Source: CAKZNE01 sp963976435
GTDB taxonomy: Bacteria; Bacteroidota; Bacteroidia; Flavobacteriales; Schleiferiaceae
DNA length: 64,000 bases
NCBI GenBank assembly: GCA_963976435.1
Contig: CAXBKQ010000011.1
Span: 1-64,000 of the forward strand
Direction: 5' to 3'
Shown here: piece after piece, positions 52,575 through 61,352 of the stretch
Layout of the letters: each line of letters opens with the position of its first letter
How positions within the stretch are numbered: the first letter of the stretch is position 1
Notes under the pieces: model-generated
What the model was told of the DNA's origin: nothing
The model's database searches: none
The model's input: only the letters and a program-made list of their open reading frames with translations
Made by a program: the position numbers and the translations under genes

Positions 52575-53736
52575 TTCTTTTGGGATTGGGCTTTTTAGAT
52601 TTATTTCTCCGATAATTGTTTTTGCGCTTCTTATTATTCGGCTTCTTCTTATTGTCAAAACGCGTAAGGCTATCTTGTCCTACCACATTATCAAATTGGG
52701 TAATAGGTGTTAAAGTCTCTTCGGTAAATGCAAATTCTTCGAGATTGTCAACTTGTTTACCACTTTCATTTTTTTCAATAAGATCTTTCACCTGATCCAC
52801 ATCCAAAGGAATCCACTCTAGGTAAGCATCTTTATAAGAGTACCATAATTTTCGTTTGAAGATGTCCATTTTTTGAAAAACCGCAATCCCCTTTTTTGTT
52901 TTTAGCTGAATGCTAGTATCTGGAAAATCCTTTAGGGCATCAACATAGCTGTCTAATTCATAGTTCAAACAGCATTTCAATTTACCACACTGCCCCGCCA
53001 ATTTTTGAGGGTTTAGGGAAAGTTGTTGATATCGTGCAGCAGCAGTATTTACAGACCTAAAATCTGTAAGCCATGTGGTACAACATAATTCACGGCCGCA
53101 GGAACCAATTCCTCCTACTCTTCCTGCTTCTTGTCTACTACCAATTTGCCGCATTTCGATTCGCACCTTAAATTCAGAGGCCATTTTCTTTATAAGCTCT
53201 CTAAAATCAACACGATCTTCTGCGGTATAAAAGAAGGTAGCTTTTGTGCCATCTCCTTGATATTCAACATCGCTAATTTTCATCACCAAATTAAGGTCCA
53301 AGGCCATTTGCCTAGTCCTCATCATGGTATTTTGTTCTTTATTTCGGGCACTCTGCCAGGAGTCAATATCTCTTTGGTTGGCCTTTCTATATAATTTTTT
53401 AATATCTGGAGAATCAAGTTTCACGCGCTTCTTTTTCATTTGAAGCCTAACCAATTCACCACTTAATGTCACAACTCCTATATCGTGACCTGGAGATCCT
53501 TCAACTGCGACAGTGTCACTCATTTGAAGGTTGATATTATTTACATTTTTATAGAACTCTTTTCTGCCATTCTTAAATCCTACCTCTACAAAAGGAAAAA
53601 CTTCCTGATTTCCTGGTAAATCCATATCAGATAACCAATCAAAAACACTCAGCTTTCCACATCCATTGACACCGCAAGAGCCATTGCTCTTGCATCCTTT
53701 TGGGAGCCCATTAGTACTGCAACTACTGCATCCCAT
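52561..53736 (-). CDS. ricT: RicT/PSP1-domain protein with Cys-rich N-terminus
   Basis: A 391-residue PSP1-domain protein, homologue of B. subtilis RicT (YaaT), part of an iron-sulfur-containing complex affecting RNA processing. The PSP1 core lies at about 40-260 with GSCGRELCCTTWL and GQCGKLKCCLNYELD, the conserved cysteine pairs. Unlike the Bacillus protein it has an N-terminal Cys cluster (C3, C6, C15, C21, C26) and a C-terminal tail of about 45 residues that is strongly basic and Asn-rich. Its function in Bacteroidota is not established. First gene of the ricT-gldH pair. Confidence 0.88.
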   Translation of the reverse strand: MGCSSCSTNGLPKGCKSNGSCGVNGCGKLSVFDWLSDMDLPGNQEVFPFVEVGFKNGRKEFYKNVNNINLQMSDTVAVEGSPGHDIGVVTLSGELVRLQMKKKRVKLDSPDIKKLYRKANQRDIDSWQSARNKEQNTMMRTRQMALDLNLVMKISDVEYQGDGTKATFFYTAEDRVDFRELIKKMASEFKVRIEMRQIGSRQEAGRVGGIGSCGRELCCTTWLTDFRSVNTAAARYQQLSLNPQKLAGQCGKLKCCLNYELDSYVDALKDFPDTSIQLKTKKGIAVFQKMDIFKRKLWYSYKDAYLEWIPLDVDQVKDLIEKNESGKQVDNLEEFAFTEETLTPITQFDNVVGQDSLTRFDNKKKPNNKKRKNNYRRNKSKKPNPKRNGPK

Positions 53737-53785
53737 AATTTTCTAAATAGATTAATTTAGATTGTGCAATTTAGCACCATCTTCG

Positions 53786-53793
53786 CAAAGATA
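53786..53793 (-). promoter_or_regulatory. -7 element for ricT-gldH
   Basis: Minus-strand TATCTTTG fits TAnnTTTG, 49 bases upstream of the ricT ATG at 53736. Confidence 0.45.
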
Positions 53794-53881
53794 TTAATAT
53801 CAATTTAGCATAAAGTTGTTTGTTCCTATCATTTTTGAATAGCTTTAGCGTTTGATTAGCCATAAAAGCTATTTTTTACCT

Positions 53882-56194
53882 ATGAGATTGATTAAATCCC
53901 TGTTTCTAAGCCTGTTTATTATAAGTCAGAATTTTGCACAAACCACAAGCGAAATTGGAGTTTGGTTGGATCACTTACCCTACGGAAGATCTGTAGAAGT
54001 GATTCAGGAAGGTGATGAGGTTTTTTGTGCCGTAGAAAATGGAATTTTCATTTTTAATAAAATTAATAAGGATATCACCAGACTTTCCAAATTAAATGGC
54101 TTGAGTGATGTTAGCGTAAAAGCCATGGCCTATTCCGAAGCTACTGGTGAAATAATATTGGGATATGAAAATGCGAATATTGATATTATTGATGGAGAGC
54201 AAATCTCCAATGTTTCGGATATTAAACTGTCTGCAAACTTCCCCGGTTTAAAAACTATTAACCACCTTTTTGTTTATGGCCAAGAGGTATATATTTCCAC
54301 TGATTTTGGAATCGTTGTTCTCGATCTAAGCAATAGAATTATTGGATCAACCATAATTATTGGTCCTTCTGGAAATTCAATTAGAGTAAATCAAGTGGTG
54401 ATAGATCCTGTTCGTGACAGTATTTTCGCTGCAACAGAAGATGGTGTATATAGTGCCTCTATGAAAAGTCCTATTCAAACCTACCAAAGCTGGACAAAAG
54501 ATTCGAGAATGAATAGTGAAATGAAGTTTATCACTCATTTTAAAAATACCATTTTCGTAACTAAGGAAGGGGATAATAATAATGACTCTATCTTTTATTT
54601 GGATGGGAAAAAATGGCTGTTTGCTGATCAAATTCAAGAAGCTCAATATTCCTATGTTCACGCATCTAAAGGCATACTTTCCGTTTGCAATAATTTTAGT
54701 GCCAGAGGTTTTAATGCCAATTGGGAAAACCTTTATAATATAAATACCAGTTCTGCTGGGGATGATAACTTTTCTCCTAAGGCGGCTGTTGTAGACGACA
54801 ATCCTAATAGCTATTGGGTAGGAGATGGGTCCAGAGGTTTATACCTGATTTTTCAAAAGCTTTTTATCCAAAATTACAATCCAAATTCACCTTTATCCGA
54901 AAAGGTATATAGCATGCATGCTAGAGGGGATAAAATATATGTAGCACCAGGGGAAATTGATGCCGTTTGGGCACCTCAATCTAATTCTGGTGGCTTTTCG
55001 AGATTGGAAAATTATATATGGCAAAATTTTGGGAATAATCTCTTTAATAATTATCGCGATATAGTCGCTATTGCTTCAGATCCTAATGATCCGAGTCATT
55101 ATTTTTTAAGCTCCTATGGATTTGGAATCGTTGAAATGAAGGATGATGAATTTGTACGATTGATAAATAAGGATGCAGTAGGTGAAGAAAATTTACCAGG
55201 CATTGGAGGAAATGCAAGCCATAGAGTGGGTGGCTTCAGTTTCGACCCGGATGGCAATATGTGGTTCACCAATTCTCTCACAGACAAACCACTTTCTGTT
55301 TTATATACTGATGGGAGTGTAGAGAGTTTTTCCCTAGGGTCTAATTTGAGCAGTAGCAACGCTGTAAAGGATATTTTATATACTAGTCAAGATCAAATAT
55401 GGATGCAAACACGTTCATCCGGAATAGTTGTAGCTCAATTTTCCAATGGTGTATTGAGCAGTAAAAAAATGCAAGCCTCCGAAAACTCCGGAAACCTTCC
55501 TACCGAAAAAGTACTCTGCTTCGCCGAAGATAAAGACGGTGAAATTTGGATAGGAACAGATGAAGGCGTAGCGGTTCTTTTTAGTCCACAAAATTTATTT
55601 GAGCCCAATAGAAATTTTGATGCTCAGCAAATAATTATTGATGAGGATGGTGATGGCCTTGGTGAACCATTTTTGGGTTCTGAGGTGGTTAATGATATTG
55701 AAGTGGATGGTGCAAACAAAAAGTGGTTTGCTACCTCCAATAGTGGCGTTTTTTATACCTCTGCTGATGGTAGAACGGAAATCCAGAGATTTAATAAGGA
55801 AAACAGTCCTCTAATTAGTAATAATGTATTGGATATTGAAATTGATGATGAAACAGGTATGGTGTATTTTGGAACTGACCTTGGCCTAGTTTCCTTCCAG
55901 GGAGTGGCTACGGAAGGTGGAGACCAGAATTTTGATGTTTATGCCTACCCAAATCCTGTGCAACCGGGATATGAAGGGCCTATCTTAATTAGAGGTTTAG
56001 TAAGTAATGCCCAAGTAAAGATTACTGATGTGGAAGGAAATCTGGTATTTGAAACCATCGCTGAAGGTGGACAGGCTATTTGGAGTGGCAAAGATTTTTC
56101 TGGAAACCGCGCCAAAACTGGAGTTTACCTTGCTTATATTACCAACGACCTTGGCTCCGCAACAGAAGTCACCAAAATCCTTATCGTAAATTAA
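53882..56194 (+). CDS. porZ: Type IX secretion system component PorZ
   Basis: Start at ATG 53882 (770 residues; signal MRLIKSLFLSLFIISQNFAQ), not the open codons from 53852. PorZ is a cell-surface protein that in Porphyromonas binds anionic lipopolysaccharide and works with the T9SS sortase PorU. Two seven-bladed-type propeller parts are visible: the N-terminal part (IGVWLDHLPYGRSVEVIQEG, LSKLNGLSDVSVKAMAYSEA) and the second part with FDPDGNMWFTNSL and EDKDGEIWIGTDEGVAVL. The C-terminus is a type A T9SS sorting domain (YAYPNPVQPGYEGPILIRG, NRAKTGVYLAYITND). The stop is immediately followed by recO. Confidence 0.9.
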   Translation: MRLIKSLFLSLFIISQNFAQTTSEIGVWLDHLPYGRSVEVIQEGDEVFCAVENGIFIFNKINKDITRLSKLNGLSDVSVKAMAYSEATGEIILGYENANIDIIDGEQISNVSDIKLSANFPGLKTINHLFVYGQEVYISTDFGIVVLDLSNRIIGSTIIIGPSGNSIRVNQVVIDPVRDSIFAATEDGVYSASMKSPIQTYQSWTKDSRMNSEMKFITHFKNTIFVTKEGDNNNDSIFYLDGKKWLFADQIQEAQYSYVHASKGILSVCNNFSARGFNANWENLYNINTSSAGDDNFSPKAAVVDDNPNSYWVGDGSRGLYLIFQKLFIQNYNPNSPLSEKVYSMHARGDKIYVAPGEIDAVWAPQSNSGGFSRLENYIWQNFGNNLFNNYRDIVAIASDPNDPSHYFLSSYGFGIVEMKDDEFVRLINKDAVGEENLPGIGGNASHRVGGFSFDPDGNMWFTNSLTDKPLSVLYTDGSVESFSLGSNLSSSNAVKDILYTSQDQIWMQTRSSGIVVAQFSNGVLSSKKMQASENSGNLPTEKVLCFAEDKDGEIWIGTDEGVAVLFSPQNLFEPNRNFDAQQIIIDEDGDGLGEPFLGSEVVNDIEVDGANKKWFATSNSGVFYTSADGRTEIQRFNKENSPLISNNVLDIEIDDETGMVYFGTDLGLVSFQGVATEGGDQNFDVYAYPNPVQPGYEGPILIRGLVSNAQVKITDVEGNLVFETIAEGGQAIWSGKDFSGNRAKTGVYLAYITNDLGSATEVTKILIVN

Positions 56195-56917
56195 ATGCTT
56201 GCAAAATCGCTGGCCATAGTTTTAGGTGCGGTAAAATATGGCGATTCCAGTGTTATTCTTAAAACCTATTCTCGAAATTTTGGTTTGATTAGTTTTATTG
56301 CTGGTGGCGTTAGAGGTAAAAAAGGCGGTATGAAAAGCGCTATGATTTTACCCTTAAACCAAGGTGAATTGGTCTTTTACGAGAAGGCAAAAGGCAGTTT
56401 AAAAAGGCTAAAGGAGTTTTCCATTCCAAGGCTGTATTCTGAAATGTATTTTCACCCTGTAAAAAATTGTCTAGCCATGTTTTTGGCGGAGGTATTGAGT
56501 CATGTACTAAAAGAAGAAGAAGCTGATCCTCAACTTTTTGATTTTATTTCTGAATCTCTATTCCAATTGGATTCTCAGCAATCCGAACTGGCGAATTTCC
56601 ACCTTCATTTTTTGCTAAAACTCTCAGGAAATTTGGGCTTTCAAGCGGAAATAGCCGGGGATGATAAAGCTTATTTTGATTTACAGAATGGGATTTACCT
56701 GTCAACAGAACCACATCACCCCTATTTTTTAAAGGACAAGCTTTTGCAGAATTGGAAACAATTAACATTATCGGTAGAGAGCGGAAATTCTATAGACCGC
56801 TATTCTGGCAAGGAAAGAGCAGAGCTGCTAGAGGCACTTTTGACTTATTACCGTTTGCATATAAATGATTTTGGCGAACTAAAATCACTTGAAGTTTTGC
56901 AAACTATACTTCATTGA
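56195..56917 (+). CDS. recO: DNA repair protein RecO
   Basis: A 240-residue RecO: an N-terminal OB fold (KSLAIVLGAVKYGDSSVILK, TYSRNFGLISFIAGGVRGKK, MILPLNQGELVFYEK) and a helical C-terminal part. RecO loads RecA onto SSB-coated single-stranded DNA together with RecR. The zinc-binding cysteines of some RecO proteins are missing, which is normal for Bacteroidota. The ATG follows the porZ stop with no gap, so expression is coupled to porZ. Confidence 0.9.
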   Translation: MLAKSLAIVLGAVKYGDSSVILKTYSRNFGLISFIAGGVRGKKGGMKSAMILPLNQGELVFYEKAKGSLKRLKEFSIPRLYSEMYFHPVKNCLAMFLAEVLSHVLKEEEADPQLFDFISESLFQLDSQQSELANFHLHFLLKLSGNLGFQAEIAGDDKAYFDLQNGIYLSTEPHHPYFLKDKLLQNWKQLTLSVESGNSIDRYSGKERAELLEALLTYYRLHINDFGELKSLEVLQTILH

Positions 56918-56920
56918 AAA

Positions 56921-57934
56921 TCATTTAATTTTCAAACTTCTCAGCACTGTTTCCAGTTCTAAGAGGAAATTTCGCTTTTTGGTTTCCGGAGAATAAATAA
57001 AGGCATCAAGGAAAATTACTTGCTTGTTCTTTTCATCATAAATAGTATAATTTATAAATGGCCCACCTTTAAATTCACCAATGGTTTTCCAAAGACCACG
57101 CGTTTCTAAAGCAAACTGACCAGAGAGTTCTAGTGTGCTCACCTTTGGAGGAATTAACATTTCAGTTTTCATATAACTACCTTCCTTCTGACCATGGATA
57201 TACAGCTTGGTGATACTATCCCTTAAAGGAATGGTATTAGATCCCACTGTAAGATCCTCGTCATTTAAAGGACTGAAATGAATGATTATTCCTTGGTCTG
57301 TTTTTATAGTTTTATTCCAAAATACAAGAAGGTTTTCATTTTCCTGATCCAATTCAAAAGATCTGGGAATATCCATGCTCACTCCATGGTCTTGAAGTAC
57401 TTTTGGATTAGGAAGGAATCTACCTTTTTTTAGTCGCTTATGCATGGTACTTATTTCCAATGCCATAAACTCTTCAAATACTCTTTCTTTAGAGTTTTTA
57501 AATAATTCAGCAATTCCATTTTGATCTGCTGCTGAATAATAGGCTACTATTTGAGGGTCTGCCCAGGCATTTTCTTGTAGTTTGGAGCCAATATTTTCTG
57601 GGTTGATCTCTAAAACAATTATGTTTCTAGATCTTTTTAGCACATAGTTAAATTTTGAGGATTCAATATGTATAACATTGAAAAGTGGCTCCTCTTGAGG
57701 TAGGCCATGTTGTGCTGCAGAAAAAACTTTGCGAATAGCCTCTCCAGCCACTCCGTCCCAAACAGAATTAGAAGAAACAACAATTAGATCTAATCTACCG
57801 CCATTGCTCGCTGGGAGAGTGCTGTTTGCCGGATTTTCTGGTGGTGAATCTGTTTCCTTTTCAGCTACCTTAGCCTCATTAGAACAAGAAATTAAAATGA
57901 TAAAAAGAAGGAAGTATGGAAGTTTGGATAGCAT
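56921..57934 (-). CDS. DUF4837 lipoprotein
   Basis: A 337-residue lipoprotein with lipobox LILISC (Cys about 17), a Pro/Asn-rich linker, then a two-part body: GGRLDLIVVSSNSVWDGVAG, IHIESSKFNYVLKRSRNIIV and, in the second half, IPRSFELDQENENLLVFWNK, QGIIIHFSPLNDED, GPFINYTIYDEKNKQVIFLD. This matches DUF4837, a Bacteroidota envelope family of unknown function. Its start overlaps the stop of the transglycosylase gene by one base (TAATG), so they are co-translated. Confidence 0.82.
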   Translation of the reverse strand: MLSKLPYFLLFIILISCSNEAKVAEKETDSPPENPANSTLPASNGGRLDLIVVSSNSVWDGVAGEAIRKVFSAAQHGLPQEEPLFNVIHIESSKFNYVLKRSRNIIVLEINPENIGSKLQENAWADPQIVAYYSAADQNGIAELFKNSKERVFEEFMALEISTMHKRLKKGRFLPNPKVLQDHGVSMDIPRSFELDQENENLLVFWNKTIKTDQGIIIHFSPLNDEDLTVGSNTIPLRDSITKLYIHGQKEGSYMKTEMLIPPKVSTLELSGQFALETRGLWKTIGEFKGGPFINYTIYDEKNKQVIFLDAFIYSPETKKRNFLLELETVLRSLKIK

Positions 57935-59478
57935 TAAATGTCAGTATAAATTTTTAGACTCATTCCTGGTTTTAACCTTCTAGCATTGGCAATATTGTTC
58001 CAGTCCATAATATTTTGGGCACTGATTCCTGGATATGCCTTCGCAATACTGTAAAAAGAATCACCATTTTTCACCACATAAACATTGTATTTACCGCTGG
58101 CCTTTGGGCTACTTTTTGGAGTTTTAGCAACTTGAGTCTTTTTTGTTTTGGAAGTTTTACTTACTGTGGTGCTCGGCATTTTACGAGGATGAATGTTCAG
58201 TCGTTGGCCGATTCTTAAATTGTCGCTTCTAAGTCCATTCCACCTTTTGATACTTGAAACTGAAACCCCATATTTTCTGGCAATGGAGCCTAGAAATTCC
58301 CCGGATCTCACCCTATGTCTAATTCGATCATTCATTTCCACATATTGTGGAAGAACGGCCCTTTTTTCTTCAAAATCTTTTTTGGCAATGGCGTAGATAG
58401 AATCTTCATTGGCTACAAACAAACCCATTTTTGAACTTGGAAGCATGAGCTTATAATATCCATTTTTGGTTTTTTTAGGAATAACCCTATGTCGGTATGC
58501 AGGATTTAAAAATTCCAAATCCGCAATGGGAATGTCTATCAAACTAGCAACCTGATCTAGGCTAATTTGTTCTTTTACAGAGATAGTATCTGTATTGAAA
58601 TAAGAATCTTTTATTTCTTTAGGATAAATAAAATGATCAGAAGAGTGATTCATAATGTAATTTACCGCTATAAATGCTGGAACATATCCTGCTGTTTCTC
58701 TAGGCAGGTAAGGACGTATTTCCCAATAATTGGTTCTTCCCCCTGATCTTCGAATGGCCTTACTCACATTTCCAGGCCCAGAATTATATGCCGCTAAAAC
58801 TAGGTTCCAATCTCCAAAAATTCTATACAATTGGCTGAGATATTTACAGGCAGCCTCAGTGGATTTTAGAGGGTCACTCCTTTCATCAATATAGCTTGAA
58901 ACATTTAGATCATTTAATTTACCAGTAGCATACATAAATTGCCAAAGACCAGTAGCCCCAACCCTCGAGCGTGCTACAGGGTTTAATGCAGATTCTACTA
59001 TAGCTAGGTATTTTAATTCCAATGGGATATCATATTTATCTAATGCCTCTTCAAACATTGGAAAATAAAAATTCGCTAAGCCTAGCATTCTACTTACCTG
59101 TTCTCTTCTTTTTTTGGTGTAAACCGTTATATAGTTTTTCACATAAACATTGTAGTCTAGTGCTAATGGAGTTTGTCCATCCAAAAGAGCAATCCTTTGT
59201 TTGTAAATACTATCCGGAAAATCAGGAACTAGGTTGGTCTCTATATCTTCTTGTACAAATTCTTCTGTGGAATATTGACTTGAATCAGTGAAAAAGAAAT
59301 TATATCTCATCAAACTGTCTAAGCGCCGGGCGATAGGGTCGTCAGACAATGATATTTCGCTGATTTTTAGTGAATCTACTTTTTTGATGGTGTCGCCTTC
59401 ATTGAAGTGGCGATCCATATCTATTGCAGAAAGGTTGAGTAGACTTAAAAAACTTATTGAAACTAGAATTTTCTTCAT
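57934..59478 (-). CDS. MltD-like lytic transglycosylase with two LysM repeats
   Basis: Start at ATG 59478 gives a signal peptide (MKKILVSISFLSLLNLSA) and 514 residues. The SLT domain (about 145-290) has the catalytic Glu in AIVESALNPVARSRVGATG, GLWQFM, DPLKSTEAACKYLSQLYRIF and NLVLAAYNSGPGNV. Two LysM repeats follow (about 388-435, HRVRSGEFLGSIARKYGVSV; about 465-510, YVVKNGDSFYSIAKAYPGIS), which bind peptidoglycan. It cleaves glycan strands in the periplasm to give anhydro-muropeptides. A 19-bp palindrome lies 41 bases upstream of the start. Confidence 0.92.
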   Translation of the reverse strand: MKKILVSISFLSLLNLSAIDMDRHFNEGDTIKKVDSLKISEISLSDDPIARRLDSLMRYNFFFTDSSQYSTEEFVQEDIETNLVPDFPDSIYKQRIALLDGQTPLALDYNVYVKNYITVYTKKRREQVSRMLGLANFYFPMFEEALDKYDIPLELKYLAIVESALNPVARSRVGATGLWQFMYATGKLNDLNVSSYIDERSDPLKSTEAACKYLSQLYRIFGDWNLVLAAYNSGPGNVSKAIRRSGGRTNYWEIRPYLPRETAGYVPAFIAVNYIMNHSSDHFIYPKEIKDSYFNTDTISVKEQISLDQVASLIDIPIADLEFLNPAYRHRVIPKKTKNGYYKLMLPSSKMGLFVANEDSIYAIAKKDFEEKRAVLPQYVEMNDRIRHRVRSGEFLGSIARKYGVSVSSIKRWNGLRSDNLRIGQRLNIHPRKMPSTTVSKTSKTKKTQVAKTPKSSPKASGKYNVYVVKNGDSFYSIAKAYPGISAQNIMDWNNIANARRLKPGMSLKIYTDI

Positions 59479-59518
59479 AAAATTATCATTCGATATCATC
59501 AAAAATCAATCCAGCATT

Positions 59519-59537
59519 TTGCAAATTAAATTTGCAA
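59519..59537. promoter_or_regulatory. 19-bp perfect palindrome upstream of the transglycosylase gene
   Basis: TTGCAAATT, one central A, AATTTGCAA: a perfect 9+1+9 inverted repeat at 41-59 bases before the ATG at 59478. On the minus strand it contains TTAATTTG, one base off the TAnnTTTG -7 element, so a regulator bound here would block transcription. It sits in the 153-base gap before gatA. Confidence 0.5.
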
Positions 59538-59631
59538 TTTCCTGTAACTCAAAAAACACAGGGCTATTTGCCTATTTACAAAGTGATTAAAATATATTGA
59601 AAATGGGCTGGGCTCATGACTTTGTTTTTAA

Positions 59632-61053
59632 CTAGCCCTTGTTCATTACATATTTGGAAAATTCCAGTAATTTTTTCTCTCCAAATGCAGGAGCCATTAA
59701 CTGCATTCCAAAGGGAAGTCCATTGCTATGTTTTCCTAAGGGTAATGAAATCGCTGGAATTCCTGCGATGTTTGCTTGAACAGTGAATATGTCTTCCAAA
59801 TACAAAACTGTAGGATCCTTATATTCCTGGCCTAGAAGGAAAGCAGTTCCTGGGGTTGTTGGTGAAAGTATAAAGTCGTATTCTTCAAATATTTTATTGG
59901 TTTGTTCTTTTACCAAGCGTCTTGCCTTTTGTGCTTTGCCATAATAGGCATCATAATAACCACTACTCAAAACGAAGGTTCCCAATAAAATCCGTCTTTT
60001 CACCTCTTTCCCAAAACCTTCTGTTCTCGACAGTTTATAGGTGCTTTCAAGGTCGGTTGCATTCGGACTTCTATAGCCAAAATGAACACCGTCATATCGA
60101 GCTAGGTTTGAAGAAGCTTCTGCGGTGGTAAGTACATAATAGATGGGTACCATACTATCCAACCATGAAAATTTCACAGGTTCCACTTGGTGTCCATCTT
60201 CTGTTAATTGCTCAATTAAGCTTTGTGTCTTTTGTTTTATTTCTGGATCTAGCTTTTCATTTTCTAGACAATCTTCTATATAGGCTATTTTAAGCTTAGC
60301 AGGTTTTGAGTTTATAAAATCTGCTTTCTCAACTTCTCTTGCGGATAAGGTGCTGTCAAATTCATCATGTCCAGCCATAATCTCATAGATTAATGCTGAA
60401 TCTTCCACATTATTGCTAAATGGTCCTATTTGATCAAAAGAGGAAGCAAAGGCTATAAGGCCATGTCTTGATATTCGGCCATAACTAGGTTTAAAACCTA
60501 CAACACCGCAAAAACTCGCTGGCTGTCTAATTGAACCTCCGGTATCACTTCCAAGGCTGGCCAAACAAAGATTTGCGGCAACTGCTGCGGCACTACCTCC
60601 GGATGATCCTCCAGAAACTTTGCTTTTATCATTGGGGTTTTTTACGGGGCCATATGCCGAATATTCATTGGAGGAACCCATTGCAAATTCATCGCAATTA
60701 AGTCTACCAATAATAATAGCATCTTCCTGTAATAACCTTTCAAGGGCAGTTCCTGAAAATAGGGATTTAAAATTTTCTAAAATTTTTGAAGAGGCTGAAA
60801 CATGATGATCAGCATAGCAGAAATTATCCTTTATTCCTATTACCATTCCTGCCAGTCTTCCAGCCTTTCCATTTTTAAGCTTTTGGTCAATTTCTAAAGC
60901 TTGTTGGCGTGCTTCTTCATCAAATACTTCCAAAAAGGCATTGAGATCCTTTTTTTCTTCAATTCTATTGAGGTATGAATCAACAAGTTGGGCACAAGAA
61001 AGAGCACCTTTAGAGATCTCCTCTTGAATTTGAGACAGGCTATTGAATTCCAT
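59632..61053 (-). CDS. gatA: Aspartyl/glutamyl-tRNA(Asn/Gln) amidotransferase subunit A
   Basis: A 473-residue amidase-signature enzyme: catalytic Lys in VIGIKDNFCYADH, cis-Ser and the Ser loop GGSSGGSAAAVAANLCLASL, SerNuc in GSDTGGSIRQPASFCGVVGF, and KPSYGRISRHGLIAFASSFD. GatA hydrolyses glutamine for the GatCAB conversion of misacylated Glu-tRNA(Gln) or Asp-tRNA(Asn). The SFDQIGPF and EGFGKEVKRRILLGTFVLSS stretches are characteristic of GatA rather than other amidases. gatB and gatC are not adjacent. Confidence 0.93.
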   Translation of the reverse strand: MEFNSLSQIQEEISKGALSCAQLVDSYLNRIEEKKDLNAFLEVFDEEARQQALEIDQKLKNGKAGRLAGMVIGIKDNFCYADHHVSASSKILENFKSLFSGTALERLLQEDAIIIGRLNCDEFAMGSSNEYSAYGPVKNPNDKSKVSGGSSGGSAAAVAANLCLASLGSDTGGSIRQPASFCGVVGFKPSYGRISRHGLIAFASSFDQIGPFSNNVEDSALIYEIMAGHDEFDSTLSAREVEKADFINSKPAKLKIAYIEDCLENEKLDPEIKQKTQSLIEQLTEDGHQVEPVKFSWLDSMVPIYYVLTTAEASSNLARYDGVHFGYRSPNATDLESTYKLSRTEGFGKEVKRRILLGTFVLSSGYYDAYYGKAQKARRLVKEQTNKIFEEYDFILSPTTPGTAFLLGQEYKDPTVLYLEDIFTVQANIAGIPAISLPLGKHSNGLPFGMQLMAPAFGEKKLLEFSKYVMNKG

Positions 61054-61083
61054 TAAGACGGGGAAATTTTACTTGTGCTAGAA

Positions 61084-61275
61084 TTATTTTTCTTCTTTTA
61101 AAGAATCCTTATCGTCCTCTTTAACAGCATTTTTAAATTCCTTCACTCCACCACCAAGGCCGCGCATAAGCTCAGGTATTTTTCTTCCTCCGAAAAACAA
61201 AAGGACTACAACAAGAATAATAATAATTTGCTGTGGTCCGATTATACCTAACATCACAGATGCTAAATTCATCAT
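61084..61275 (-). CDS. tatA: Twin-arginine translocase subunit TatA/TatE
   Basis: A 63-residue protein with one N-terminal membrane helix (IIGPQQIIIILVVVLLFFGG), the TatA hinge FFGGRKIPELMRGLGGG and an amphipathic helix plus acidic-basic tail (VKEFKNAVKEDDKDSLKEEK). It forms the variable pore that exports folded Tat substrates. Starts at ATG 61275 or 61272; the ATG at 61302 is rejected because the -7 promoter element at 61300-61307 overlaps it. No tatC is adjacent. Confidence 0.92.
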   Translation of the reverse strand: MMNLASVMLGIIGPQQIIIILVVVLLFFGGRKIPELMRGLGGGVKEFKNAVKEDDKDSLKEEK

Positions 61276-61299
61276 TTGTAAGCGTTTTAAAATGAAAAG

Positions 61300-61307
61300 C
61301 AAAGGTA
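61300..61307 (-). promoter_or_regulatory. -7 element for tatA
   Basis: Minus-strand TACCTTTG matches TAnnTTTG exactly, 25 bases upstream of ATG 61275. It fixes the tatA start on the short side. Confidence 0.5.
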
Positions 61308-61352
61308 TAAATTAAAGCTTTGTATATACCTAGAAAAGTAGGCTTTAAATTC

